34,212 nt of DNA. Source: Rhizobium sp. Q54 (GTDB taxonomy: Bacteria; Pseudomonadota; Alphaproteobacteria; Rhizobiales; Aestuariivirgaceae). Under the pieces are notes generated by a model that saw only the letters and a program-made list of their open reading frames with translations, searched no databases and had not been told where the DNA came from. Position numbers and translations under genes: made by a program. The stretch lies in assembly GCA_945889445.1 (NCBI GenBank), contig CAMDBX010000038.1, forward strand, positions 1 through 34,212, written 5' to 3'. Shown one piece after another: positions 1-7,425 of the stretch (position 1 is its first letter; each line of letters begins with the position of its first letter).

Positions 1-1
1 G

Positions 2-163
2 ACAGATCTCGCATCCCTGACCCAAGAGGACTTCAATGCCCTCATCGCCCTCTACAACAACACCCCCAGAAAGTGCCTTGACTACAGAACCCCAGCCGAG
101 GTCTTTTGCCAGCAGCTGTTGCACTTCAAATGTGAATCCACATCCCGGCCTTCGCCGGAATGA
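2..163 (+). CDS. IS30-family transposase, C-terminal fragment (left copy, cut by window edge)
   Basis: This is the last 53 codons of a transposase whose 5' part lies outside the window. The frame reads T-D-L-A-S-L and then a segment with NALIALYNNTP and DYRTPAEVF, typical of the C-terminus of IS30-family DDE transposases. The same protein end is encoded on the minus strand at 33999-34211, where 17 more residues are visible. The TGA stop at 161-163 lies beyond the presumed inverted-repeat end of the IS (about 138), so the last residues are read from the flanking palindromic repeat. It points toward the SDR gene, whose stop is 16 bases away. Whether the full copy is intact cannot be judged. Confidence 0.8.
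   Translation, partial: TDLASLTQEDFNALIALYNNTPRKCLDYRTPAEVFCQQLLHFKCESTSRPSPE
117..138 (+). repeat. Presumed right terminal inverted repeat of the IS30-type element (left copy)
   Basis: The stretch contains TTGCACTTCAAATGTGAATC, which resembles ends of IS30-family elements as I remember them. It recurs exactly, reverse complemented, at 34024-34045. The similarity between the two copies continues a few bases further, into a shared palindromic flank. The outer end of the IS is not in the window, so the boundary is an inference. Confidence 0.5.
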
Positions 164-166
164 CGG
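143..166 (+). repeat. Dispersed palindromic repeat abutting the left IS end
   Basis: CCGGC (145-149) can pair with GCCGG (154-158) around a CTTC loop. The repeat matches, with a few substitutions, the element at 33996-34020 that borders the right IS copy. It is an extragenic palindrome of the kind common in Hyphomicrobiales, and it supplies the stop codon of the transposase frame. Confidence 0.55.
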
Positions 167-178
167 CCTAAGGGGTTG

Positions 179-925
179 TCACATCGTCACCGACAGCCCG
201 CCATCCACCGCCAGGATATGCCCGTTCACATAGGCTGCCGCATCGGAAGCCAGGAACACCACGGCTCCGCCCAGTTCCTCCGGCTTCGCCCAGCGCCCCG
301 CCGGCGTTCGGCCTTCGACCCAGGCGTTGAACACCTTGTCTTCGAGCAGCGCGGTGTTCATCTCCGTCGCGAAATAGCCCGGTGCGATGGCATTGACGGT
401 GATGCCGGAGCGACCGAGTTCCGCCGCCATCGAGCGCGTGAGGCCGTGAAGCCCGGCCTTGGCCGCCACATAGGCATGGATGGTGGGTCGCGCCAGAATG
501 CCCGCGATCGAGCCTGTGTTGATGATGCGCCCATGCTTGTTGGGCAGCATCAGCCGCACCGCATCCCGCGCCAGCCGGAAACAGGACGAGAGGTTGACGT
601 TGATCACCCGGTCGAAATCCGCATCCTCCCATTCGGTGATGGGCCTGCGGTGCTGGATGCCGGCATTGTTGACGAGAATGTCCAGCTTGCCGTGCCGCGC
701 CACGATGCCTTCAAGCACCGCACGCGATGCGCTTGAATCGGTCACGTCGAAGGCCAGCGGCTCCGCGCCGATCTTCGCCGCCGCAGCAGCGAGTTCGCTT
801 GCGTTGCGTGCATTGACGATGACGGTCGCGCCATTCTCCGCCAGCGCCTTGGCCATCGCGAAGCCGAGGCCCCGCGAGGCGCCGGTGACGAGGGCGGTGC
901 GGCCCTTGAGCGAGAACATGCTCAC
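179..925 (-). CDS. SDR-family NAD(P)-dependent oxidoreductase, gluconate 5-dehydrogenase-like
   Basis: A classical short-chain dehydrogenase of 248 residues, the usual length for the family. It has the Rossmann motif TGASRGLG (14-21), NNAG (86-89), and the catalytic Ser139, Tyr152 and Lys156 (YVAAK). The sequence style is that of 2-deoxy-D-gluconate 3-dehydrogenase / gluconate 5-dehydrogenase, which oxidise or reduce a secondary alcohol on a polar substrate. The true substrate is unknown. The start is either GTG at 925, overlapping the upstream stop as GTGA, or ATG at 919. It is the last visible gene of an operon with the HIBADH-type dehydrogenase, GNAT and deacetylase genes. Its 3' end is close to the IS30 copy, so any further operon genes may have been displaced. 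Confidence 0.9.
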   Translation of the reverse strand: MSMFSLKGRTALVTGASRGLGFAMAKALAENGATVIVNARNASELAAAAAKIGAEPLAFDVTDSSASRAVLEGIVARHGKLDILVNNAGIQHRRPITEWEDADFDRVINVNLSSCFRLARDAVRLMLPNKHGRIINTGSIAGILARPTIHAYVAAKAGLHGLTRSMAAELGRSGITVNAIAPGYFATEMNTALLEDKVFNAWVEGRTPAGRWAKPEELGGAVVFLASDAAAYVNGHILAVDGGLSVTM

Positions 926-1815
926 TTCTTCACACCATTGACCTGCATCAGCACGTCGATGAGGCGCGGGATGAAGCGGTCGCCATAGCCCATGTTGTCG
1001 GCCATCACGGTGATCTGGTGCGCCGTCTCGGCGAGGAAGGAAGTGACCGGCAGCTGCTCCGTCATGTTGGTGTAGTAGCGCAGGTCCTTCCTGGCATTGC
1101 GAATGGCGAACTGCGCTGCGCTGTCGTCATCGTTGAGGGGCACGTTGATGAGGCGGCCGAACATCACGGAAGCCGCACCGCCCGCCATCACGATGTCCTT
1201 CAGCGCCTGCATGTCAACGCCCGCCTTGGCGGCGACCGTGATCGCCTCCGCCGCCACCGCCGCATGGCAGATCGACAGGAAGTTGTTGATGAGCTTCAAC
1301 TGGTGCGCGGAACCCACCGGCCCGGCATGGACGATGGTGTCGGCAAAGCAGTCGAGCACCGGGCGGATCTTCGCGATCACCGCCTCTGGGCCACCGGTCA
1401 TCAGGCCGAGCTTGCCTGCCGCAGCTTCCTTCGGCGTGCGGGTCATCGGCGTGTCGACGAAATGGCCGCCCTTGGCCTCCACGTCAGCGGCGAGGCGCTT
1501 CGTCGAATCCGGTTCGGCCGTCGAGCAGTCGGCAATGATGAGCCCCGGGCGCATGGCATTGAGGAGGCCGTACTCGCCGTGGACGATGTGCTCCACCTGC
1601 GGGCTGCCGGTGACGCAGATGATGACGAGATCCGAGTCCTTGGCAATTGCCATCGGATTGTTGCGCTCATGCGCGCCCTTGGCGATGAGGTCATCCACCG
1701 GCGCGCGGTTCTGGTGCGCCATGACGGTAAGCTCATAGCCCTTCGCCAGGATGTTCTTGCCGATGCCGTGGCCCATGAGGCCCACGCCGATGAGGCCGAC
1801 GCGCTTGATGGTCAT
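922..1815 (-). CDS. NAD(P)-dependent beta-hydroxyacid dehydrogenase (3-hydroxyisobutyrate dehydrogenase family)
   Basis: A 297-residue member of the HIBADH / 2-hydroxy-3-oxopropionate reductase family. The N-terminal dinucleotide motif is GVGLMG (10-15). The catalytic lysine is in HQLKLINNF (Lys174). The substrate loop near 121-130 reads DTPMTRTPKEA instead of the common DAPVSGG, so it probably belongs to a subfamily with a different acid substrate. It starts with ATG at 1815, overlapping the GNAT stop by four bases, and its own stop overlaps the SDR start. Both oxidoreductases are therefore probably made together. They could reduce or oxidise a semialdehyde or hydroxyacid arising from the divergent aminotransferase; that link is inferred from position. 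Confidence 0.9.
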   Translation of the reverse strand: MTIKRVGLIGVGLMGHGIGKNILAKGYELTVMAHQNRAPVDDLIAKGAHERNNPMAIAKDSDLVIICVTGSPQVEHIVHGEYGLLNAMRPGLIIADCSTAEPDSTKRLAADVEAKGGHFVDTPMTRTPKEAAAGKLGLMTGGPEAVIAKIRPVLDCFADTIVHAGPVGSAHQLKLINNFLSICHAAVAAEAITVAAKAGVDMQALKDIVMAGGAASVMFGRLINVPLNDDDSAAQFAIRNARKDLRYYTNMTEQLPVTSFLAETAHQITVMADNMGYGDRFIPRLIDVLMQVNGVKK

Positions 1816-2285
1816 GTGTTCCCTCCCACGAATTGTTTGAAGCGATCCTGCTCCAAAATGTGGAGCCTGTCTTCCGCCTTCTTGTTGAAACCGAGGCGTG
1901 CGTAGAAGCGCTCCGCCCCCGTGTTCGTTTCGTCAACTTCGAGCTTGATGAACTGTGCACCGCGCGCCGCGAAGCGCCGGGCGGAACAGCGCAGCAGGTC
2001 CAGCCCCACGTTGCGCCCGCGCGCCTCCGGCAGCACGAAGAGATCGACCACATAGAGGCCGGGCGCACCGCGCCACGTCGAGAAAGTCATGAGGCCGAGG
2101 CAGGCGCCGATCAGCCTGCCGCCGTCATCGGCAACCACCACGTCGATGAGGTCTGCAGCAGCGCGCAGTTTTTCGCCCGTGAGTGCAGGCACGAAATCCG
2201 TGCCGATGTGGACGGCAAGACCATGCACCATCTTGGCGACGGCTTCGGCCTCCTCAGGCTTCATCGGCCGCACGTCGATGCTCAT
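1812..2285 (-). CDS. GNAT-family N-acetyltransferase
   Basis: The 157-residue protein is a single GNAT domain. Beta-strand 4 and the acetyl-CoA pyrophosphate loop are visible as VVDLFVLPEARGRNVGLDLL (79-98), and a C-terminal segment with NTGAERFYARLGF is characteristic of the fold. The acceptor is not predictable. Co-occurrence with a deacetylase in one operon suggests that acetylation of the same type of amine may be put on and taken off, or that the two act at different steps. ATG at 2285 overlaps the deacetylase stop (ATGA), and the stop overlaps the HIBADH start. Confidence 0.9.
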   Translation of the reverse strand: MSIDVRPMKPEEAEAVAKMVHGLAVHIGTDFVPALTGEKLRAAADLIDVVVADDGGRLIGACLGLMTFSTWRGAPGLYVVDLFVLPEARGRNVGLDLLRCSARRFAARGAQFIKLEVDETNTGAERFYARLGFNKKAEDRLHILEQDRFKQFVGGNT

Positions 2286-3313
2286 GCAGAGAGGCCCTTG
2301 AGCAGCGATTCGAGGTTGTGGCCGAGATTGGGCGAGGGATAGCCGCCCTCCTGAACCACCAGCATGGGAAGCCGCAGCATTTTGATGTGCCGCCCGATCT
2401 CCGCGAATTCAGCAGTCTGGATGGCAAAGCCCTGGAACGGATCATCCACCGCGATGTCGAGACCCGCCGCGACCACCACCACCTCGGCCCCGAACTCCAC
2501 GATGCGCTTCAGCGCCGTGTCGAGGGCGGCGCGATAGGGCTTGATGGTGGTGCCGCGCTCCACCGGCAGGTTGAGATTGAAGCCCTCGCCCTCACCGCGG
2601 CCCGTCTCTTCCGGATAGCCCCAGAAGAACGGATAGAAGCGCTTGGGGTGCGCGTGGAGGGAGATGGTGAGCACATCCGGGCGGTCATAGAAGATCGCCT
2701 CCGTGCCATTGCCGTGGTGCACGTCAATGTCGAGAATGGCCGTACGCTTGCCCGCCTGCGTGAACAGCGCGGCGGCCAGCGCCGCGTTGTTGAAATAGCA
2801 GAATCCCGCTGCCACGTCGGCCGCCGCATGGTGGCCCGGCGGGCGGCACAGCGCATAGGCGATGCGCTCGCCTTCGAGCACGAGCCTGGCGCCGTGCGCC
2901 GCGGTGGCGGCACTGGACCGCGCCGAGCCCCACGTCTGGGCGGTGATCGGGGCAGAACCGTCGCCCAGGTGCCAGCCGCACTGGCCCACCACGCTGTCGG
3001 GATAATGCTTTGGCGGCAGGCTGGGGCGGCCCAGCGCAAAGACGTTGGCGGAGGGCGTTTCCGCTGCGTCGGCCAAGCGCTTCCAGCGTTCCCACACGGT
3101 GGAGAGGAACTGGATGTAGCGCCGGTCATGCACCAGCGCGATGGTGTCGCCGAAGATTTCGGGCGGGACCACGACGGGGCCACCGAGGCGGCGGACACCC
3201 TCCATCAGCATGTCGATGCGCTCGGGCCGCTCCGGGATCGGCTGCGGCTTGCCCGAAACGATGAATTCGCGGGGTGCATGGGAGCGTTGCGTATCGTCGA
3301 AGACGGTGATCAC
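2282..3313 (-). CDS. Histone-deacetylase-family amidohydrolase, acetylpolyamine amidohydrolase type
   Basis: A 343-residue arginase/deacetylase-fold enzyme, close to the length of the acetylpolyamine amidohydrolase of Mycoplana ramosa. The catalytic His pair is RPPGHH (161-162). Zinc ligands are Asp197 and His199 in DIDVHHGNG and Asp286 in GLDIAVDDP. The transition-state Tyr is in the GGYP motif near the C-terminus. The family removes acetyl groups from acetylated polyamines or small amides in bacteria; the real substrate here is unknown. The only start compatible with the frame and the preceding gap is GTG at 3313. It is the first gene of the minus-strand operon, 74 bases from the divergent aminotransferase, so both may share a control region. 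Confidence 0.9.
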   Translation of the reverse strand: MITVFDDTQRSHAPREFIVSGKPQPIPERPERIDMLMEGVRRLGGPVVVPPEIFGDTIALVHDRRYIQFLSTVWERWKRLADAAETPSANVFALGRPSLPPKHYPDSVVGQCGWHLGDGSAPITAQTWGSARSSAATAAHGARLVLEGERIAYALCRPPGHHAAADVAAGFCYFNNAALAAALFTQAGKRTAILDIDVHHGNGTEAIFYDRPDVLTISLHAHPKRFYPFFWGYPEETGRGEGEGFNLNLPVERGTTIKPYRAALDTALKRIVEFGAEVVVVAAGLDIAVDDPFQGFAIQTAEFAEIGRHIKMLRLPMLVVQEGGYPSPNLGHNLESLLKGLSA

Positions 3314-3387
3314 CGGTTTGCCGTGCCTCTCGTTTTGCTGCTAGGATTTTGGGCGAGCGTTCACTCCAAAGCAAGGCTTCCCCGCAC
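3314..3387. promoter_or_regulatory. Divergent intergenic control region
   Basis: These 74 bases separate the deacetylase operon (minus) from the aminotransferase gene (plus). They must contain both start regions unless a leaderless transcript is used. I see no convincing palindrome or consensus -35/-10 pair, so the claim rests on gene arrangement only. Confidence 0.35.
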
Positions 3388-4728
3388 ATGTCATCCGCCC
3401 TCCCGAAGCATATCCACTCGACCGGCGACCTTCCGAAAGTGGCCTGGGCCAAGGGCAGCTATGTCCATGACGCAGACGGCAAGCAGTATATCGACGGCTC
3501 GGGCGGTCCCGCCGTCTATTGCATCGGCCACTCCAACACGGAAGTGAACGATGCGATCAAGGATCAGCTGGACCGGATTGCGCATGGCTATCGCTACAAC
3601 TTCTCCTCCGACGCGATGGAGGAGCTGACCGAGATCATCCGCCGCCGCTGCGGCGGCGCGCTGAACAACATGGTCTATGTGACGGGCGGCTCGGAAGCCG
3701 TCGAATCCTGCCTCAAGCTCGCGCTGCAGTATCATGCGGCGCGCGGCGAAATGAGCCGGAGGCGGTTCATCGCACGCGAGCGGTCCTGGCATGGCAACAC
3801 GCTGGGCGCGCTGTCGGTCTCGGGCTTCCTGGAGCGCAAGCGCGCCTTCGAGGGCTCGCTTCTCGAGGTCTCGCGCCTGTCGCCCGTCAACGCCTACCGC
3901 CCGATTGCCGGCTCGACGCCGGAGACGGTGGGCGAAGCGGGTGCCAAGGAACTGGAGGATGAGATCCTGCGCGTGGGGCCGGAGAATGTCTGCGCCTTCA
4001 TCTTCGAACCCGTGGTGGGTGCAGCGGGCGGCTGCGTGCCTGCCCCCAACGGCTATGCCAAGCGGGTGCGCGAGATTTGCGACAAGTACGGCGTGATCAT
4101 GATCTCCGACGAGGTCATGTGCGGCGCGGGCCGCACCGGCACCTGGCGGGCGCTGGAGAAGGACGGTGTTGAGCCCGACATCATGTCAGTCGCCAAGGGC
4201 CTCGCCGCCGGTTACCTGCCGCTCGGAGCCGCAATCTACAATGACAAGGTGGCGGATGCGATCCATGGCCAGCATGGCGCGCCGATGACCGGCCACACCT
4301 TCACCGCACACACGGCCTGCTGTGCCGCGGGCGTTGCCGTGCAGAAGATCGTGGAGCGCGACAGGCTGGTGGAGCGCGTTCACCAGATGGAAGGCACGTT
4401 GCGCGACACGCTGGCCGAGGCCACCAAGGACATCGAGGCGGTGGGCGATATTCGCGGCCGCGGCTTCTTCCAGGCGCTGGAACTGGTGGCCGACCGCAAG
4501 ACCAGGGCGCCCTTCCCCGCCGAGCGCAAGCTGTTCATGAAGATTCGCCAGAAGGCCTTCGACAACGGACTGATCTGCTATCCCGTGGGCGGCAACGTGG
4601 ACGGCGTGAACGGTGACGTGATCATCATCGCGCCGCCCTACAACGTCACGGCCACGGAGCTGGACGAGATTGCCGAGAAGACCGCCGCCTCGGTGCGGCA
4701 GGTGCTGAAGGCGGAGGGGCTGGCGTGA
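3388..4728 (+). CDS. Class III pyridoxal-phosphate aminotransferase
   Basis: A 446-residue fold-type I, class III (omega-) aminotransferase. GGSEA (100-104) binds the cofactor phosphate, Asp241 in MISDEVMCGAGRTG contacts the pyridine nitrogen, and Lys270 in SVAKGLAAGYLPLGA forms the Schiff base. The family moves amino groups from omega-amino acids, diamines or amines to pyruvate or 2-oxoglutarate, leaving a semialdehyde or ketone. The ATG at 3388 is preferred over an upstream in-frame ATG at 3349 because the homologous part (PKHIHSTGDLPKVAWAKG) begins there. It is divergent from the deacetylase operon and followed by a clear terminator. Together they suggest deacetylation, transamination and reduction/oxidation of one substrate. 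The substrate is not known. Confidence 0.9.
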   Translation: MSSALPKHIHSTGDLPKVAWAKGSYVHDADGKQYIDGSGGPAVYCIGHSNTEVNDAIKDQLDRIAHGYRYNFSSDAMEELTEIIRRRCGGALNNMVYVTGGSEAVESCLKLALQYHAARGEMSRRRFIARERSWHGNTLGALSVSGFLERKRAFEGSLLEVSRLSPVNAYRPIAGSTPETVGEAGAKELEDEILRVGPENVCAFIFEPVVGAAGGCVPAPNGYAKRVREICDKYGVIMISDEVMCGAGRTGTWRALEKDGVEPDIMSVAKGLAAGYLPLGAAIYNDKVADAIHGQHGAPMTGHTFTAHTACCAAGVAVQKIVERDRLVERVHQMEGTLRDTLAEATKDIEAVGDIRGRGFFQALELVADRKTRAPFPAERKLFMKIRQKAFDNGLICYPVGGNVDGVNGDVIIIAPPYNVTATELDEIAEKTAASVRQVLKAEGLA

Positions 4729-4771
4729 TTCAGGCCATACTACTTTAGCGCTGAGTCAGACCAGACACATC

Positions 4772-4800
4772 ATGCCCGGGCCTGTCCCGGGCATTTTTTT
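4772..4800 (+). terminator. Rho-independent terminator after the aminotransferase gene
   Basis: A perfect 9-base stem ATGCCCGGG / CCCGGGCAT (4772-4780, 4786-4794) with loop CCTGT is followed by a run of seven T. The same architecture, with two changed bases per arm, follows efp at 33950-33978. This points to a dispersed repeat that serves as a terminator. Confidence 0.85.
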
Positions 4801-4941
4801 ACGGTCCACGAAAAGGATCGCCGGAACAAGCCCGGCGATGATGAATGAGGCGGTTTACGCAACGAAATCGTTATCGGCTAAAAATCCTACTTGCTTTTTT
4901 TCCTACGATGTGCTATATCGGCGTTCTGCTGATTGACATCG

Positions 4942-5742
4942 TTAAAACCAATTCCCCCGCTCCGCGTCCTTTTGCATGTTTGCAGGACGGCGGTGGAGGA
5001 AGGCGTCGGAATGGACCACCGTCATCTCCGGCGAGATCGTCACCGAGGCGTACATGGGCGGCTCGTCCGAATAGACCGTTTCGACCGAACCGCCGACCAG
5101 CGGCAGCTGGTGGTTGAGGCTGGGAAGGGCGGAGAAGCTGATGCCGTTCCAGGATCCGGAAATCATGCGGTGCGCATGGCCGAAGAAGATGTGTCGGATG
5201 TCGTGGCCCTTGAGCAAGGCAGCGAATTCCTCGGCATCATCCAACTTGATCAGGTCCATCAGTGCATGGCCGATGTCGAAGGGTGGGTGATGCATGAAGA
5301 GATAGACCGGGGCGCCGCCTGCCGCGGCCAGCCGGGACTTCAGCCAGTTGTGGCGTGGCGCATCATAGAGGCCGGCGGAGGATGGCGGGCCCTTGAGCGT
5401 GTCGAGGAACAGCAGGTGGCAGTCCTCGCGCGTGATGGCATGCTGTGCGTGGCCGTTCGCGTCGGCGCCGCCGAAGACCTTCAGGTAATGGGCGCGATCA
5501 TCATGGTTGCCGAGCAAAAGGTGCGTTTCGAGCGGGAAGCGGGCGAGGCGTTCCTTGAGCATCTCATAGGCGGCGACATCGCCCTTCTCGGTGAGGTCGC
5601 CGGTGATGACGCAGAGATCGGCATCGGCATGGTGGGCGGCGATGTCGGTGAGGGCCGCGTCGAACCGGGCAAAGGGATCGAGGCCCCAGAGCGTTTCGCC
5701 AGGCGGCATCAGGTGAAGGTCGGTGAGGTGGATGAGCTTCAT
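4942..5742 (-). CDS. Metallophosphoesterase, CpdA/GpdQ-type phosphodiesterase
   Basis: A 266-residue calcineurin-like phosphoesterase. The metal-binding motifs run in the expected order: DLH (Asp8, His10), GD (Asp49), GNHD (79-81), MHHPP near 153, and GHAH near 195. The length and the HHPPF and GHAH context resemble class III cyclic nucleotide phosphodiesterases and the glycerophosphodiesterase GpdQ; the two cannot be separated by eye. The start ATG at 5742 overlaps the stop of the phosphate carrier gene by four bases, placing it at the end of the phosphonate operon. A diesterase would fit if phosphonate- or glycerol-phosphate diesters are opened before use; this is an inference. Confidence 0.88.
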   Translation of the reverse strand: MKLIHLTDLHLMPPGETLWGLDPFARFDAALTDIAAHHADADLCVITGDLTEKGDVAAYEMLKERLARFPLETHLLLGNHDDRAHYLKVFGGADANGHAQHAITREDCHLLFLDTLKGPPSSAGLYDAPRHNWLKSRLAAAGGAPVYLFMHHPPFDIGHALMDLIKLDDAEEFAALLKGHDIRHIFFGHAHRMISGSWNGISFSALPSLNHQLPLVGGSVETVYSDEPPMYASVTISPEMTVVHSDAFLHRRPANMQKDAERGNWF

Positions 5743-7418
5743 GGCGTGGCTCCCGTATCCTGCCGCAACCGCGAGCCGCGCAGCAGGCCCGCGGCGTCAG
5801 CGATGGGATAGCCGGCGGACACGACAAGACTGTTAAGGCGGTTCAGGTCGCGGATCATGTCGACGTACAGAGCGCTGCGGCGGAGCGCTTCGCCCTTGCC
5901 GCGCGAGCCAGTCTTGAAGTGCTGGTCCAAAACCTCGTTCTGCAATTCGCGGAAGGCGTCCTTCTGGGAGATGAGGCGCCGGGCACCATCGACATCGCCC
6001 GAGGAGAGCACGGCACTCGCCAGCTTGAGGTTGTCGTGGATGATCTGGCAGAGATTGTCGAACGAGGCGACTTCTTCGGCGGTGAAGGAAATCTGCTCAC
6101 GCGTCTTGGCCTCGATGCGGTCGGCGAGGTTCAGCTGGATCACGTCACCCGCGTGTTCGAGGTTCGAGATGTAAAGCGTGAGCTCCAGCGAGCGGCGCGA
6201 TTCCTCCGACGTGATCTGCTCCTGCGCGATGTCGGCGAGATAGGCCTGGAGATTTGTCTGGTAGACGTTGAGGCGCTCGTCCATCGGGTGCAGCTGCTTC
6301 AGCGTCTCGGTGCTCCCTGAGCGCAGCGCGTCCAGCGCCGTGTCGAACATGCGCTCCAGAAGCTCCGTCATGCGCACGGTTTCGAGCAGCACGTTGGCAA
6401 GCGCCACGGCAGGCGTGCTGGCGGCCTTGGGGTCGAGGTAGCGCGGGTGGGCGAGGCTGTCATGCTCGCCGGCGGACTCGGGCAGGATGCGCGCCATGAG
6501 CCGGGCAACGAGGGGCGTGAGCGGCAGGAAGAACAGGCCGACAAAAATGTTGAACCCGGCATGGAAGGTGACAGCGGTTTCGACAGGGCCGAGGGGCAGC
6601 ATCTGCACCCATGGCGTGATGCGGCCGATGAAGGCGAGGCAGAGGATTGCCACGATGCCGCGACAGGCGAGATTGGCCAACGGCAGGCGGCGCGCCACCG
6701 GCGGCTGGGCCAGCGTGGCCGAGACGGCCGGAAGCCCGCCGCCGAGGTTGATGCCGAGGATGAAAGCGAGTGCCCCTTCGATGGTGAGGCTGCCGCTGGC
6801 CAGAAAGGAGGCGATGAGCAGGATGACGGCGAGCGAGGAATGGAACATCCAGGTGAGCACGGCGCCGATGAGGAAGGCGAGAACGGGCTCCTTGCCCACC
6901 ACCGCCAGCAGCTCGTGGAACAGGCTTGCGGTGCTCAAGGGTGCCGAGGCCTGCTTGATGAGGGTGAGCGACAGCAGCATCAACCCAAGGCCGATGAGGG
7001 CGCGGCCCAGATTGTGCGGCCGCAGTTCCGCCGACCATGAATGGACGATGTAGCCGGCGAAGATGAGGAGCGGCGAGGCCCACAGCGCGAGGTTGGAGCC
7101 CGAGGCGAAGATCGAGGATACGATGGCCGAGCCAACGTCCGCGCCCAGCAGCACCGCAAGCCCGAGCGCCGTGTTGATGGCACCCGCCGCGGCAAGGCCC
7201 ACGACGATGAGCGCCATGGCCGTGCCGGAACCGAGGATGGCGGTGGCAAGGCCGCCCGCCATGAAGGCCGAGAGCCGGTTGCCAACGCGGTGCTCGATGA
7301 AGTTCTTCAGCCGGTCGCCATAGGCCCGCGTCACCCCGGTGCGCACCATGCGCACGCCCCACAGCAGGAGGGCGACCCCTCCCAGCAGGTTGACGATGAC
7401 GGCGGTGCCTGGGTTCAC
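5739..7418 (-). CDS. Na/Pi cotransporter family protein with C-terminal PhoU domain (YjbB/NptA type)
   Basis: A 559-residue protein with about eight to ten hydrophobic segments in two inverted repeats (roughly 1-310), then a helical PhoU-like region (about 340-540). The opening LLWGVRMVRTGV and the overall layout match E. coli YjbB as I remember it, a protein linked to phosphate export. The usual QSS motif of repeat one reads LGSGTA here; repeat two keeps HSSLA. It starts with GTG at 7418, only seven bases after the phnY stop, with GAGG upstream of the start. The position in a phosphonate operon that releases Pi suggests export of excess phosphate. Uptake cannot be excluded. Confidence 0.87.
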   Translation of the reverse strand: MNPGTAVIVNLLGGVALLLWGVRMVRTGVTRAYGDRLKNFIEHRVGNRLSAFMAGGLATAILGSGTAMALIVVGLAAAGAINTALGLAVLLGADVGSAIVSSIFASGSNLALWASPLLIFAGYIVHSWSAELRPHNLGRALIGLGLMLLSLTLIKQASAPLSTASLFHELLAVVGKEPVLAFLIGAVLTWMFHSSLAVILLIASFLASGSLTIEGALAFILGINLGGGLPAVSATLAQPPVARRLPLANLACRGIVAILCLAFIGRITPWVQMLPLGPVETAVTFHAGFNIFVGLFFLPLTPLVARLMARILPESAGEHDSLAHPRYLDPKAASTPAVALANVLLETVRMTELLERMFDTALDALRSGSTETLKQLHPMDERLNVYQTNLQAYLADIAQEQITSEESRRSLELTLYISNLEHAGDVIQLNLADRIEAKTREQISFTAEEVASFDNLCQIIHDNLKLASAVLSSGDVDGARRLISQKDAFRELQNEVLDQHFKTGSRGKGEALRRSALYVDMIRDLNRLNSLVVSAGYPIADAAGLLRGSRLRQDTGATP

Positions 7419-7425
7419 TCAGTCC

